Shown here: positions 28,220-37,622 of the stretch, piece after piece
How the letters are laid out: each line of letters opens with the position of its first letter
Position numbering within the stretch: position 1 is the first letter of the stretch
Translations under genes and position numbers: made by a program
The notes under the pieces: model-generated
Seen by the model: only the letters and a program-made list of their open reading frames with translations
Told to the model about the DNA's origin: nothing
Databases searched by the model: none
NCBI RefSeq assembly: GCF_015710975.1
Contig: NZ_CP049783.1
Location: forward strand, 2,477,501-2,541,500
Source: Paenibacillus polymyxa
GTDB taxonomy: Bacteria; Bacillota; Bacilli; Paenibacillales; Paenibacillaceae
DNA length: 64,000 nt
Reading direction: 5' to 3'

Positions 28220-29251
28220 TTATTGGACCGCTACAACTTCCCTTTCACTATTATTCACTTTTTTTGTGTTTTCAGTATCTAAGGTGCTCTGGGACTCTAA
28301 TATAGTCTCAATAATATATTTAGGTCTTTGTTTTACTTCTTTATATATTTTACCGATATATTCGCCAATGAGTCCGAGTGCGACGAGTTGTAGACCGCCT
28401 ATGAACCAGATGGATAACATTAAAGAAGACCAGCCCCAAACGGTGGTGCCAAGGAACTTGCTAATAAGGGTATAGGCAGCTATTAATAGGCTTATGCCAA
28501 ACATTCCAAAACCCACAGCCGAAATAAGCCGTATCGGGGTTACGCTAAACGAGGTGATTCCATCGAAAGCAAAAGCGAGCATTTTCTTTAAAGGATATTT
28601 GGATTCACCTGCAAAGCGTTCGTGTCGATCGTAATACACTTCAGTAGACTTATAACCTATTAACGGAACTAGACCACGTAAAAAGAGATTTACCTCTTTA
28701 AAATTGGCTAATTCCTGGAGAACCCTTTTGCTCATTAAACGGTAATCTGCATGATTGTATACGATATTAACGCCCATTTTACTCATCAGACGGTAGAAGC
28801 CTTGGGCTGTTGAACGTTTGAAAAATGTATCGGTAGTTCTACTTTTTCGCACCCCATACACGATGTCATTACCTTCTTTGAATTTTATTATGAATTCTCG
28901 GATGGCATTGAGATCATCCTGTAGGTCAGCGTCAACGGATATCACACAATCTGAGGTTTCTTTAGCTTCCATTAACCCAGATAATAGAGCGTTTTGATGG
29001 CCCGCATTTTTCGCCAATTTGAGACCACTGACAAAAGGATTTTTTAGATTATATGATGCGATGATGTCCCATGTTTGATCACGGCTACCATCATCAACAA
29101 ACAACATTTTACTATGTTTAGAAATGAGTTCGCTCTCAGCCAACTCTTCCAGAATCACCGTAAGTCTGCTTATGGTTTCAGGCAGTACTTCTTCTTCGTT
29201 ATAACAGGGAATAACTAACGTTAAAACAGGGTTACTGATTATTGAATCCAA
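28220..29251 (-). CDS. GT2 polyprenyl-phosphate glycosyltransferase (GtrB/DPM1-like)
   Basis: The 343-residue enzyme has an N-terminal GT-A domain (VLTLVIPCYNEEEVLPETI; sugar-binding DADLQDD) and two C-terminal membrane spans, as in GtrB, CsbB and YkoT proteins, which transfer a sugar from its nucleotide to undecaprenyl phosphate. With GtrA just downstream it would supply membrane-bound sugar donors for modifying teichoic acid or another wall polymer. The start at 29251 has AGGAGAGAG upstream. galU is divergent on the other side and could supply UDP-glucose. Confidence 0.9.
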   Translation of the reverse strand: MDSIISNPVLTLVIPCYNEEEVLPETISRLTVILEELAESELISKHSKMLFVDDGSRDQTWDIIASYNLKNPFVSGLKLAKNAGHQNALLSGLMEAKETSDCVISVDADLQDDLNAIREFIIKFKEGNDIVYGVRKSRTTDTFFKRSTAQGFYRLMSKMGVNIVYNHADYRLMSKRVLQELANFKEVNLFLRGLVPLIGYKSTEVYYDRHERFAGESKYPLKKMLAFAFDGITSFSVTPIRLISAVGFGMFGISLLIAAYTLISKFLGTTVWGWSSLMLSIWFIGGLQLVALGLIGEYIGKIYKEVKQRPKYIIETILESQSTLDTENTKKVNNSEREVVAVQ

Positions 29252-29353
29252 AGAACTCTCTCCTCAAATTTTGGCTTATCTGGTACTCAAATTTCTATCT
29301 TTTTTAGTCTATAATATGGTTTACTTAAATTATATAACAATGCAATGACTAAG

Positions 29354-29362
29354 TGCTATAAT
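29354..29362 (+). promoter_or_regulatory. Extended -10 promoter of galU
   Basis: TGCTATAAT (29354-29362) is a perfect extended -10 element about 75 bases before the galU start; no good -35 is visible, which extended -10 promoters tolerate. Confidence 0.5.
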
Positions 29363-29438
29363 AAACTATTAGCAATTTCCAAACGTTACTCAAACTATTG
29401 AATAATTTAGTAAGATTTGTCGAAAAGGAGTTTTACCT

Positions 29439-30320
29439 ATGAAAATCCGTAAAGCAATTATTCCTGCTGCGGGATTAGGAACCCGGTTCCTTCCTGCGAC
29501 CAAAGCGATGCCTAAAGAGATGCTTCCCATTGTAGACAAACCAACCATTCAATATATTATTGAAGAAGCTGTTGCATCTGGTATAGAAGATATCATTATC
29601 GTTACTGGTAAAGGCAAAAGGGCAATTGAGGATCATTTTGACTACTCCTTCGAGCTGGAGCATAACTTGACTTCGAAGGAAAAATGGAACCTGCTCAATG
29701 AAGTACGCAAGCCATCAGAGATGGCAGATATCCACTATATTCGTCAAAAGGAACCTAAAGGCTTGGGGCATGCCATCTGGTGTGCACGTAAGTTTATTGG
29801 TGATGAACCTTTTGCCGTCCTTTTGGGTGATGACATCGTAGAGTCTGAGAATCCATGTCTCAAGCAGATGATTGACGTGTTCGATGAGTATCAGCGTTCT
29901 ATTGTAGGTGTAAAACAAGTCGATTGGAACGAGGTACATCGTTACGGGATTGTTGAAGGCCATGCACTTACTTCCAAAATCTCTGAGGCGGAACGATTGG
30001 TGGAAAAGCCTAAGAAGGAAGAAGCCAACTCCAACTTAGCGATCATGGGACGGTATATCTTGACACCTGATATTTTTGATATCCTGGGTCAGCAATCCGC
30101 CGGAGTAGGTGGGGAAATTCAACTGACGGACGCATTGTCCAAACTGGGAGAAAAGAGTCCGATCCTAGCCTATGAATTTGATGGCAACCGCCATGACGTT
30201 GGCGAGAAGCTGGGATTCATTGAAACGACCATTCATTATGCTCTACAGCATAACGAGATTAAGGATGAAGTACTGGCTTATATGAGACAGGTTATTGAAG
30301 ATATTGACCAACAGAAATAA
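29439..30320 (+). CDS. galU: UTP--glucose-1-phosphate uridylyltransferase
   Basis: The 293-residue enzyme makes UDP-glucose from UTP and glucose-1-phosphate. The nucleotide-binding N-terminus is [23 protein letters not shown], followed by [14 protein letters not shown] and LGDDIVES, and the length equals that of Bacillus GalU/GtaB. AAAAGGAG precedes the ATG by 10 bases. Its product would feed the surrounding polysaccharide genes and the divergent GtrB-type transferase. The island of decayed insertion sequences and the lanthipeptide genes begins directly after it. Confidence 0.95.
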   Translation: MKIRKAIIPAAGLGTRFLPATKAMPKEMLPIVDKPTIQYIIEEAVASGIEDIIIVTGKGKRAIEDHFDYSFELEHNLTSKEKWNLLNEVRKPSEMADIHYIRQKEPKGLGHAIWCARKFIGDEPFAVLLGDDIVESENPCLKQMIDVFDEYQRSIVGVKQVDWNEVHRYGIVEGHALTSKISEAERLVEKPKKEEANSNLAIMGRYILTPDIFDILGQQSAGVGGEIQLTDALSKLGEKSPILAYEFDGNRHDVGEKLGFIETTIHYALQHNEIKDEVLAYMRQVIEDIDQQK

Positions 30321-30349
30321 ACCTTACTGTAAGAAGTAGGACTGATCCC

Positions 30350-31150
30350 TATTTGTAAGACAGAGAGCAAAATACTTTTCAGTTTAAGGACCAGTTGCTA
30401 GAAACGAACTGGCGATTGGTTATTTAGTTCTGTTGAATGCAAATTAAGGTTAGTAGGTAAAGTAGTCCTGAACCGTCCGTTCGACGATATCCGTTGTTGT
30501 ATAGCTCAAACCTTGAGATAGCACGTTTCAGACTTTAACGTGGAATGGAACGACTTGATGGAGCATTATCAGCAGTCCCCCCCCTTGCGGGGGAGCTTAT
30601 GGTAATGCTTTTTACCTTTCCAACTTTCTGATACGCTTTGGATTATAAACGCTGCCTTGATTGCTATGGAGTATTGTACCTGGTAGAAACGGTAATTGGT
30701 GAAGCGTATCCAAGACAAACGCGGTATTTTTGCTTGTCAGCTACACTTTATGCCACAATTTCTCCATTGAAATTCAAAGATACTCGACAGATACAACATT
30801 TTCTCGCCAAACGGTAAATACGTAATTTCCATAACGATTTTTTGCATAGGGCTTCGATCCCGAATTGGTGCTTTAATAGAGATGCACTACTATATAAGTT
30901 GGCTGATTCTGTGCGTTTTCGTTTCTTGAGTTTGAGATGACATTGTAACTGCTCACCCTACATGATTTATTGTACAAGTTTATGATTGACCTTATGCTCA
31001 TAAGAAACAAGTCCGTGGCCTTCCTGTATCCATACCGAGTTTTATGCTGTATGTAGAGTTCGCGAACATTCCTACGAGAAGTTCTTCTCCACGGCCTCGT
31101 AGCTGCTTTCTAGTGGAAGTATATGGCTTGAGGAAGACCTATCCATCACA
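30350..31150 (-). pseudogene. Decayed IS3-family transposase (OrfB), many frameshifts and stops
   Basis: No long frame survives, but translated pieces on the minus strand match the IS3/IS150 OrfB order: KTRYGYRK (about 31030-31055), VNHKLVQ-IM after a frameshift, FNGEIVA, LHSNQGSVYNP (about 30630-30670; the DDE region where functional copies read LHSDQG), and DNAP further on. Stops and frame changes lie between them, and the catalytic Asp of HSDQG is Asn. Boundaries are approximate; minus-strand pieces with KKYKELK up to 31390 may belong to the upstream orfA. Confidence 0.65.
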
Positions 31151-31479
31151 AGCTTGACTTCAAATTCACTTTTCCCGAAATAGATTTCCCCATTGTACTA
31201 AGTAGTCTCTGGTGACATCCCCCTTCAACTCCTTGTACTTTTTAGATCGTCTAATTGTTGCTTTAAAAATCAATTTTCCGCTTTTTGGTTGCTCAAACTC
31301 TGAATGTATGCTCAGGTTCTTTTTTATAGCTGTATTGTTTCCGAGAGGCAGCTTTATCCGTTTCAATTCGCCGTTAAGATACGACCTTAACATGATTTTT
31401 ACTTGTTCTTATTTCATATGCCCAATTGCTCCATGACTTGTCAGGCCGAGATACTAGCCAGTATCAGGAGATGCTTTCA

Positions 31480-31508
31480 TTGTGTAAAAAAGGTAAAAAT
31501 TTTAAATA
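31480..31508 (+). promoter_or_regulatory. Possible promoter of the lanthipeptide operon
   Basis: TTGTGT (31480-31485), 17 bases rich in A, and TAAATA (31503-31508) lie about 100 bases before the precursor gene. The -10 is poor, so this is a weak candidate. Confidence 0.35.
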
Positions 31509-31606
31509 GATGTAATAAAAAGAAACTTTTTTTCTCTTGATGCGTCTTATATATTGAGAGGTTGCCCATTGAGGTTCTCTCAACTTTATCGAAGGGAGGG
31601 ATTAAG

Positions 31607-31774
31607 ATGAATTCTCCAGAATTAGTCTTTTTCGAACAAGAGGACACCCTTGATTTGGACTTACAAATTAATGATCTAACATTAAAGCAAGCGAAAAATC
31701 CTTGCACAAGCACTGTAACTTGTAGTGTTTCTAGATGCCTTGGTACACATGTGACTTGTGAGTGTTGGTGCTAA
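31607..31774 (+). CDS. Class I lanthipeptide precursor peptide (LanA)
   Basis: The 55-residue precursor is preceded by AAGGGAGGG, 7 bases before its ATG; an in-frame ATG at 31562 lacks a ribosome site. Residues 1-30 are an acidic leader with LDLDLQINDL at about 15-24, standing where class I leaders carry the F-N-L-D type box that binds LanB. The C-terminal part (about residue 31 on) is NPCTSTVTCSVSRCLGTHVT then CECWC: six Cys and eight Ser/Thr, all Ser/Thr being candidates for dehydration. Multiple lanthionine rings and a compact CECWC end are inferred. The leader cleavage site is not evident; no protease gene is nearby. A LanB and a LanC gene follow directly. I do not recognise the core as a known lantibiotic. 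Confidence 0.88.
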   Translation: MNSPELVFFEQEDTLDLDLQINDLTLKQAKNPCTSTVTCSVSRCLGTHVTCECWC

Positions 31775-31790
31775 CTTTAAAAGAAATCTG

Positions 31791-31826
31791 ACCCTGGATA
31801 TTATTTCATACATCCAGGGTCTTTTA
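31791..31826 (+). terminator. Attenuator between lanA and lanB
   Basis: ACCCTGGAT (31791-31799) and ATCCAGGGT (31812-31820) form a perfect 9-bp stem followed by CTTTT. Placed between precursor and modification genes, it would make precursor mRNA exceed lanBC mRNA and protect its 3' end. Confidence 0.85.
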
Positions 31827-31849
31827 CTTCAGGAGGAGGTTATCCTATA

Positions 31850-34800
31850 GTGGATAAAGTTACAAATATAAATATGTTTCAGTCATTAGATTTTTTTATG
31901 GTGAGAGTACCACTACTGCCTATTGATTTTTACTATAACTTATTCAGTGAAAGTACTACATATGATGTGACAAGGAACAAGGCTTTATCTTTGTTAACAG
32001 ACCCTGTTATACGGGAAGCGATCACCATAGCCAGCCCTTCACTTATGAATTCTATCAATAATGTCCTAACCAATAAAAATACTAAAAAAATGAACACGGT
32101 GCTACGGGCAGTTGTGAATTATCTAATCAGGCTTTCTTCAAGAGCTACACCTTATGGGATTTTTTCTGGGGTTTCTATAGGTCTCTTTTCGGAACTTAGC
32201 TGCTTGGAAGTGGGTGATACTAGGCAGAACAGGAAAATATCCCGTCCAGATATGGAATGGATCATGGGATTGGTTAGATATTTAGAGAAAGAGGGAAATG
32301 TGGTAAAACAGTTGGCGGTGCGGACTAATCCAACCTTGTATTTATCTGGTACAAGAATAAAATTGCCATTTTTAAACTATATTGAACAACACCACGATCC
32401 TGATGTAAAACGAATGAAAAGTAGTTCGATAAAAGCGTCCAAGCCGGTTCAGCTTGTGATGGATTATGCACAAACTCCGATTCCTTTTGCTAATCTAGTT
32501 AAGAAAATACAAGAAGAGTATCCCGAAAACAAAGAAACTTTAATAACTGAATTTCTGATGAAGCTATTGAATCAGGAGTTTTTAATTAGCAATTTGAGAC
32601 CACCATTATGCATAGATAATATGGATTTGCCTTTTGAATATCTACGAAAACAGATAGCACCTATAAACAATATTGAATATATCAAAAAAGGTCTGGATGA
32701 AATTAGTGAAGAAATAAAACAATACGATGATTCTCCAATAGGTAATGGGGAATCCTTGTACAATCAGCTATGTATAAGAATGAGAAAATTAGTTCCAACG
32801 AAGGAAACTTTGCAGATTGATATGGAGACAAAAGTAGAAGAAGCCTTTTTAAGCCAAAATGTCTCTAAAGATATTGCTAGATCAGCAGAGATCTTATGGA
32901 GGCTGTCGCCGGATTTGAGCAATCCTCATTGGACACAGTACCGAAATGATTTTATAGAGAAATATGGTATTGATTGTCAAGTTCCGATCTTAGAGCTTTT
33001 GGACGAAGATTTAGGGTTAGGGGCTCCACCTGATTATAAATATCCTGAGAGTAGATATAGTTTAGAACACCCTATACTAAATGCAGAGAGAGAGAAGGTT
33101 CTGGCAAACTGGATTACAAATGTTATTAAAGAAGGAAAAATAGAAATAGAACTGACGGATGAAAAATTAAAGAGAATCGAGACTTTATCTGATGAGCTTT
33201 TGCCCCCTACCTCTATAGAAATGTATGTTACCATAGCAGCAAATAGCGAAGAAGCTTTGAAAAATAACGAATATAAGATCATTATCAACCCCAATTCGGG
33301 AAGTGCAGGTGCGGGTAAAACATTTGGAAGATTTGGACCAATCCTAGATAAGACTGCAAGAGAGAAGATCACGAACACGTATAAAATTCAAGAGGAATAC
33401 AGAAAAGATGCTATATTTGCTGAACTTGTATATTTAACGGTCAATAGTAGACATTCTAACGTAGTGATTACCAACAAATCATGTAGTCACCAAATTGTGT
33501 TGGGAACTAATTATTCCAATGTAGATACTTCAAAACAAATTTCAATTTCTGATTTATATGTAGGATGTACCCACAATTACTTTTATTTAAAGTCACAGTC
33601 GTTGAATAAAGAGATAATCCCAGTTTCCACCAACATGCTAAATTACAATAATGCTCCCAATGTATACCGCTTTTTAATGGAAATTTCACAAGAAAGACAC
33701 AGAAGCATTTTGCCTTTTCAGTGGGGAGGCCTATCGGAATTCCCTATGCTGCCTCGTGTGAAATATAAAAACATAATTTTATCTTTAGCGAAATGGTCGC
33801 TTGATAAAAATAACGATGAATTAAAAAAATGTAAAAACGAGGAGGATTGGATTGAGGGTTTTGAAAAGTGGAGAGGGGAGTGGCGCGTTCCAAGATATGT
33901 TTATATTACCACTTCTGTTTCAGATAACAGAGTACTAATTGATCTTAAAAATGAGTTTTTCATATTAGAGTTATTTGAGAAATATCATAAATTAAGTGAT
34001 TCACAATCATTATGGTTAACCGAGAGTGGATTTGAACCAAGTGACGTATGGGCTAGAGGGAAAGAAGGGCGCTTTATCGCAGAGTACGTTATTCCCTTAG
34101 TAAGGACAAATGTAGAGGAACCTTTGACCCCGAAGCAGTGTGAAGATATGAATCTTATTCAAAGACCAATCAGAGAGCATTCAAACATTATATATTTACC
34201 GGGAAGTGAATGGCTTTATATAAAGCTTTATGGTATGTCTGAACGAGAGGAAGAGTTTATTGGCAATTACATTAGAACATTTTGTGAGCAGGTAGAGAAT
34301 CAAGGAATAATAAATCGTTATTTTATTGTTAGGTATAAAGATCCGGATCATCATATACGGTTACGACTTCATGGTGAGGAATCCGTTGTTTGTAAACAAC
34401 TAATCCCTGCTATTCATATGTGGGCTAGACGCCTAAAGGTTGGAGGTCTACTAAGTAAAATAATATTTGATTCATATGAGCCGGAAATTGAGCGATACGG
34501 TGGTAAACGTTTAATTAGTATAGCGGAGCGTTTTTTTGCTGTTGATTCGAAGATTACAGTAGAACTGGTCTCTTTAAAATATAACAATAAGTTGAATGTT
34601 CCTATAGAGATTATTGGTTTCATTAGTGTAATTGATATTTTAAATCAGTTTATACCAGCGGTAGAACGGCAAGTTACTTGGTTTCATGAAGAAGAATGGC
34701 ATATGGAGCATGTAAAAGATTTTATGAAGGATCGCACTTTTTATATAATTTTGTGCGATGTTTCGGACAATTGGTCCTCACTTAGAAATTTGGAGTACGG

Positions 34801-35080
34801 GGACTACTTATTATCTAAGTTTCAAGAGCGAAAAAAAATAATAAATGAATATAAAGAGGCACTTGAACATGAAAAGGATTTAACGAATACATTTTCCAAT
34901 ATTCTAGGTAGCCTCATTCATATGCATTTAAATCGTCTTATAGGTACGAATAGGAAAATGGAAAGAAAGATAATGTCGTTGTTAAGTCATTCTTTATATC
35001 ATTTTAATGAATCAATAAAACACAAGAAAAAATGTATTTCAAAGGAGTCGAACGTTGATGACAGTAGTACAAAACAATAA
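31850..35080 (+). CDS. Class I lanthipeptide dehydratase (LanB), full length
   Basis: The 1076-residue enzyme dehydrates Ser and Thr of the precursor using glutamyl-tRNA. The long N-terminal glutamylation domain (about 1-760) includes RLSSRATPYGIFSGV near residues 93-107, typical of Lant_dehydr_N; the C-terminal elimination (SpaB_C) domain begins near 785 (WLYIKLYGMSEREEEFIGNY) with IVRYKDPDHHIRLRLHG. The length is that of an intact LanB (NisB 993, SpaB 1030), so the gene is not decayed. It starts at GTG with AGGAGGAGG 10 bases upstream and overlaps lanC by about 23 bases. Base composition is clearly more A/T-rich than the housekeeping genes on either side, which suggests acquisition. Confidence 0.93.
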   Translation: MDKVTNINMFQSLDFFMVRVPLLPIDFYYNLFSESTTYDVTRNKALSLLTDPVIREAITIASPSLMNSINNVLTNKNTKKMNTVLRAVVNYLIRLSSRATPYGIFSGVSIGLFSELSCLEVGDTRQNRKISRPDMEWIMGLVRYLEKEGNVVKQLAVRTNPTLYLSGTRIKLPFLNYIEQHHDPDVKRMKSSSIKASKPVQLVMDYAQTPIPFANLVKKIQEEYPENKETLITEFLMKLLNQEFLISNLRPPLCIDNMDLPFEYLRKQIAPINNIEYIKKGLDEISEEIKQYDDSPIGNGESLYNQLCIRMRKLVPTKETLQIDMETKVEEAFLSQNVSKDIARSAEILWRLSPDLSNPHWTQYRNDFIEKYGIDCQVPILELLDEDLGLGAPPDYKYPESRYSLEHPILNAEREKVLANWITNVIKEGKIEIELTDEKLKRIETLSDELLPPTSIEMYVTIAANSEEALKNNEYKIIINPNSGSAGAGKTFGRFGPILDKTAREKITNTYKIQEEYRKDAIFAELVYLTVNSRHSNVVITNKSCSHQIVLGTNYSNVDTSKQISISDLYVGCTHNYFYLKSQSLNKEIIPVSTNMLNYNNAPNVYRFLMEISQERHRSILPFQWGGLSEFPMLPRVKYKNIILSLAKWSLDKNNDELKKCKNEEDWIEGFEKWRGEWRVPRYVYITTSVSDNRVLIDLKNEFFILELFEKYHKLSDSQSLWLTESGFEPSDVWARGKEGRFIAEYVIPLVRTNVEEPLTPKQCEDMNLIQRPIREHSNIIYLPGSEWLYIKLYGMSEREEEFIGNYIRTFCEQVENQGIINRYFIVRYKDPDHHIRLRLHGEESVVCKQLIPAIHMWARRLKVGGLLSKIIFDSYEPEIERYGGKRLISIAERFFAVDSKITVELVSLKYNNKLNVPIEIIGFISVIDILNQFIPAVERQVTWFHEEEWHMEHVKDFMKDRTFYIILCDVSDNWSSLRNLEYGDYLLSKFQERKKIINEYKEALEHEKDLTNTFSNILGSLIHMHLNRLIGTNRKMERKIMSLLSHSLYHFNESIKHKKKCISKESNVDDSSTKQ

Positions 35081-36398
35081 GAGCCTGCATAACGATATTA
35101 TAAAAATTGTAAGTGTTATAAGTGCCAGGTTGACTGACCCCCAGTATGTACAGACTATATGTTCTTCTGAGCAGAATCATGTAGATAAACAAGAGGAGTT
35201 TAATTGGAATGATATAAGCCTGGCAACTGGATTTCCGGCAATCAGTATTTTGTATGGGAGACTAAGTACTGTATTAAAGGATGAGAGATTAAAAGAGTAT
35301 GCACACTCCTACCTTTTAAGTACTCGTGAATCATTAAAGAAATCAGGAGCGTCATTATCACTATGGGAAGGATTATCTGGTGTTGGATTTGCCGCATATC
35401 TATTATCTGACAATGGTATAAAATACAGAAGATTTATCAACCAAATTAACACTTTGATATTGCGTCATGGTAGTGCTGATCTACTGAATGCAAAAAGTGG
35501 GCTGGAATCAGGTACGTCAATTAATGATTATGATGTAATTTCCGGATGGAGTGGCATAGGAAGGTATCTGTTACTGTTCTCTGATATACCTGAAATTAGG
35601 GAGCTCCTTATTGGTGTTCTTGAGTATCTTGTTCTTCTAAGTAAAGATAGGATTATCAACGATAAACAAGAGGTTCCGAATTGGTATATTTCAAATAAAT
35701 ATTTACTTTCACATGAAAAGGATGAATATCCATTTGGATATTTTAATATGGGTTTAGCCCATGGAGTTCCTGGCCCCTTGGCATTATTATCTATAGCGTT
35801 ACTTCAAAATATAAAGGTACCTGGTCAAATAGAGGCAATTCAACGATACTGTGACTGGATAACAAAATGGAAATTGGAACAAACAGATAGAATACAGTGG
35901 CCCTTAATTATAAGCTACGAAGAATTTACTAACGATCAATTATACGCTAAAAAACATCGGGATGCTTGGTGTTATGGTTCGGCAGGTGTTGCGAGGAGTC
36001 TATTTTTAGCAGGTAGATCCATCGGGGATAGAAGCTTGGAGGTTTTAGCTGTAAACGCATTTAAATCGATATACAAAAGATCTATCGAAGAGTGGAATAT
36101 TTATTCACCAACGGTATGCCACGGATATTCAGGATTATTGAAAATTACCTATCATATGTATCGGGACACACACGATCCTGAATTGCAAGAAAACTATCAA
36201 AGCTTGCTCCGAACGGTCGTTAAAATGTTTGATGAAGAATCGGCATTTGGTTTTTATGATTTATATAGGGATTCTAATTCTACTAAGAATTTAAATTATG
36301 TAGGTTTACTTGACGGTGTTTCGGGAATAGCCATGACATTACTAGATTCTCTTTATCCTGATGAAAAGGATTGGGGGGCGAGCTTATTGATTTGCTAA
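35058..36398 (+). CDS. Lanthipeptide cyclase (LanC)
   Basis: The 446-residue zinc enzyme joins Cys thiols to dehydrated residues, making (methyl)lanthionine rings. All active-site elements are seen: His235 (GLAHGVPG), zinc ligands Cys305 (WCYGSAG) and Cys354-His355 (VCHGYSG), plus the repeated G-x-x-G motifs of the alpha/alpha toroid (LWEGLSGVGFAAYLL; GLLDGVSGIAMTLL). AAAGGAG precedes the ATG by 10 bases (a TTG one codon earlier is also possible), inside the end of lanB, so the two are translationally coupled. The operon stops here: no LanT, LanP, LanFEG/LanI or LanRK gene follows. Confidence 0.93.
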   Translation: MTVVQNNKSLHNDIIKIVSVISARLTDPQYVQTICSSEQNHVDKQEEFNWNDISLATGFPAISILYGRLSTVLKDERLKEYAHSYLLSTRESLKKSGASLSLWEGLSGVGFAAYLLSDNGIKYRRFINQINTLILRHGSADLLNAKSGLESGTSINDYDVISGWSGIGRYLLLFSDIPEIRELLIGVLEYLVLLSKDRIINDKQEVPNWYISNKYLLSHEKDEYPFGYFNMGLAHGVPGPLALLSIALLQNIKVPGQIEAIQRYCDWITKWKLEQTDRIQWPLIISYEEFTNDQLYAKKHRDAWCYGSAGVARSLFLAGRSIGDRSLEVLAVNAFKSIYKRSIEEWNIYSPTVCHGYSGLLKITYHMYRDTHDPELQENYQSLLRTVVKMFDEESAFGFYDLYRDSNSTKNLNYVGLLDGVSGIAMTLLDSLYPDEKDWGASLLIC

Positions 36399-36690
36399 GG
36401 TAATAAGTAAAGTAACGGATGAATTACTCAAACCACAGAGAGAGACTGGTTAGCATTCTTAATCGATAACAGGGTTACAATTCCACTCAAAAGATGAACA
36501 ATAAAAAGGGGTATCTCAAAGGCAGTTTTTTATAGTGAAACAGCCTATGAGACGAATTATAATTAACTTCATGAGAAAAAGCGTAGGTTACAAGGCTGAA
36601 TTAGTCCGAAATCTGCGCTTTTTGATTCACTAGAGTCTGTAAGATAGTTTGTTTAGTAAAATGGAAGTCATAGAAAGGGGGAAGAATACA

Positions 36691-36900
36691 TGGGGCTTTG
36701 GTCAAAAGAGCAACTGCGAGCTTTCATTAAGGAGAAAAACCAGGTGACTGCACAGGAGGTGTTGGAAGTAGAAACGGACGCGCACCTGGGCTAGGAGGAG
36801 CAAGAGATCAAGGGTAAAATGACGCCAAACAGCCGTAACAGCAATAGCAAGAAAGAACGTCGTCAGCGAGTATGGCGAGCAGAAGCTTGCTGTACCTTGA
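36691..36900 (+). pseudogene. Remnant of an IS256-family (mutator-type) transposase
   Basis: Starting at an ATG after AAGGGGG, the frame reads MGLWSKEQLRAFIKEKNQ, then TAQEVLE, then E-x-DAHLG, a stop, and K-MTPNSRNSNSKK; these match, in order, the N-terminus of IS256-type transposases (ExDxHLGYEK, NxRNGxxxK). A nonsense codon at 36792 interrupts it and the catalytic domain is missing, so the element is dead. Confidence 0.7.
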
Positions 36901-37086
36901 CGTGACGAGCGGTCAGCCAAATGAATGGAATAGCTCTTAAACGGCTTTGACGATTTGACGGGATGAGTAGATGCGCTGTATATAGGCGTAGAAAATGAAT
37001 TTGATGAGCTTATTGCGATGATTGTTGTTTCGTCCCTTTCAGGGTAGGTTGCGTCTAAGGTGGTGTCATCGAGCCAATTCAGAGCC

Positions 37087-37425
37087 TCACTTACAACGTG
37101 AGCGAGTTGATCCTGAGGACTTCTCGAATGGACTCGACCCAAGCAATGACGACTTTAGGTTCCACCTTCTTTCCAGCTCCTTGTGCATTTTTTCTACTCT
37201 TACTTCTTCAAACTCCAAAGAGTGTTCACGGACCTTGTCCGTAGCTGTATCGCTTGCCCACAGGCTGCTCCAGACGGTATACTCCGTTTTTTCATCCACG
37301 TTTTGAGCTGTGTCATATTCCGTATCTCCAACTGCTCTATAACCTCTCTTACAGGTACTCCTGCCAATCTCATTTCGGGCGCTCTCACTTTTTATTTCTA
37401 ACGGGTAACTCACTCTAGTTGCCAA
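37087..37425 (-). pseudogene. Remnant of an IS3-family OrfA (transposase helper)
   Basis: Minus-strand pieces in different frames assemble into an IS3/IS150-type OrfA: MATRVSYPLEIK at the start, EMRLAGVPVREVIEQLEIRN with TQLKTWMK (helix-turn-helix), and HKELERRWN from the coiled-coil end. At least two frameshifts separate them and OrfB is not recognisable beyond it. This is a second, separate IS3-type scar from the one upstream of lanA. Confidence 0.72.
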
Positions 37426-37428
37426 CGC

Positions 37429-37491
37429 AAAAACACCTTCAAGGTTATCCCCCTATCTTACGACAGGATTACATTCTCTTGAAGGTGTTTT
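37429..37491 (+). repeat. 14-bp inverted repeat at the edge of the IS remnants
   Basis: AAAACACCTTCAAG and CTTGAAGGTGTTTT are perfectly inverted, 35 bases apart, next to the OrfA remnant start; they may form a terminator or belong to an element end. A second small palindromic stretch, CCCATCGATTTATGGG, lies at about 37563-37580 and resembles insertion-sequence tips. Confidence 0.55.
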
Positions 37492-37622
37492 AATTGTCTC
37501 ACGTTGTGGGGTAGTCCCACATCCATTTTAGCAAGGATAGGCTTTTTTGTTTTTTAGGACATCCCATCGATTTATGGGACAGCCTCAAATAAACAAAACA
37601 GAGAACAACTAAACTCCAGGGA

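Noticed and set aside
31562..31606. Longer lanthipeptide precursor starting at the ATG 31562
   Set aside because: No ribosome site; the strong AAGGGAGGG belongs to the ATG at 31607, and the extra residues look unlike a leader.
36702..37142. Minus-strand 146-codon ORF over the IS256 remnant
   Set aside because: It lies opposite recognisable transposase sequence, has a low-complexity Ser/Thr-rich translation and no family resemblance.
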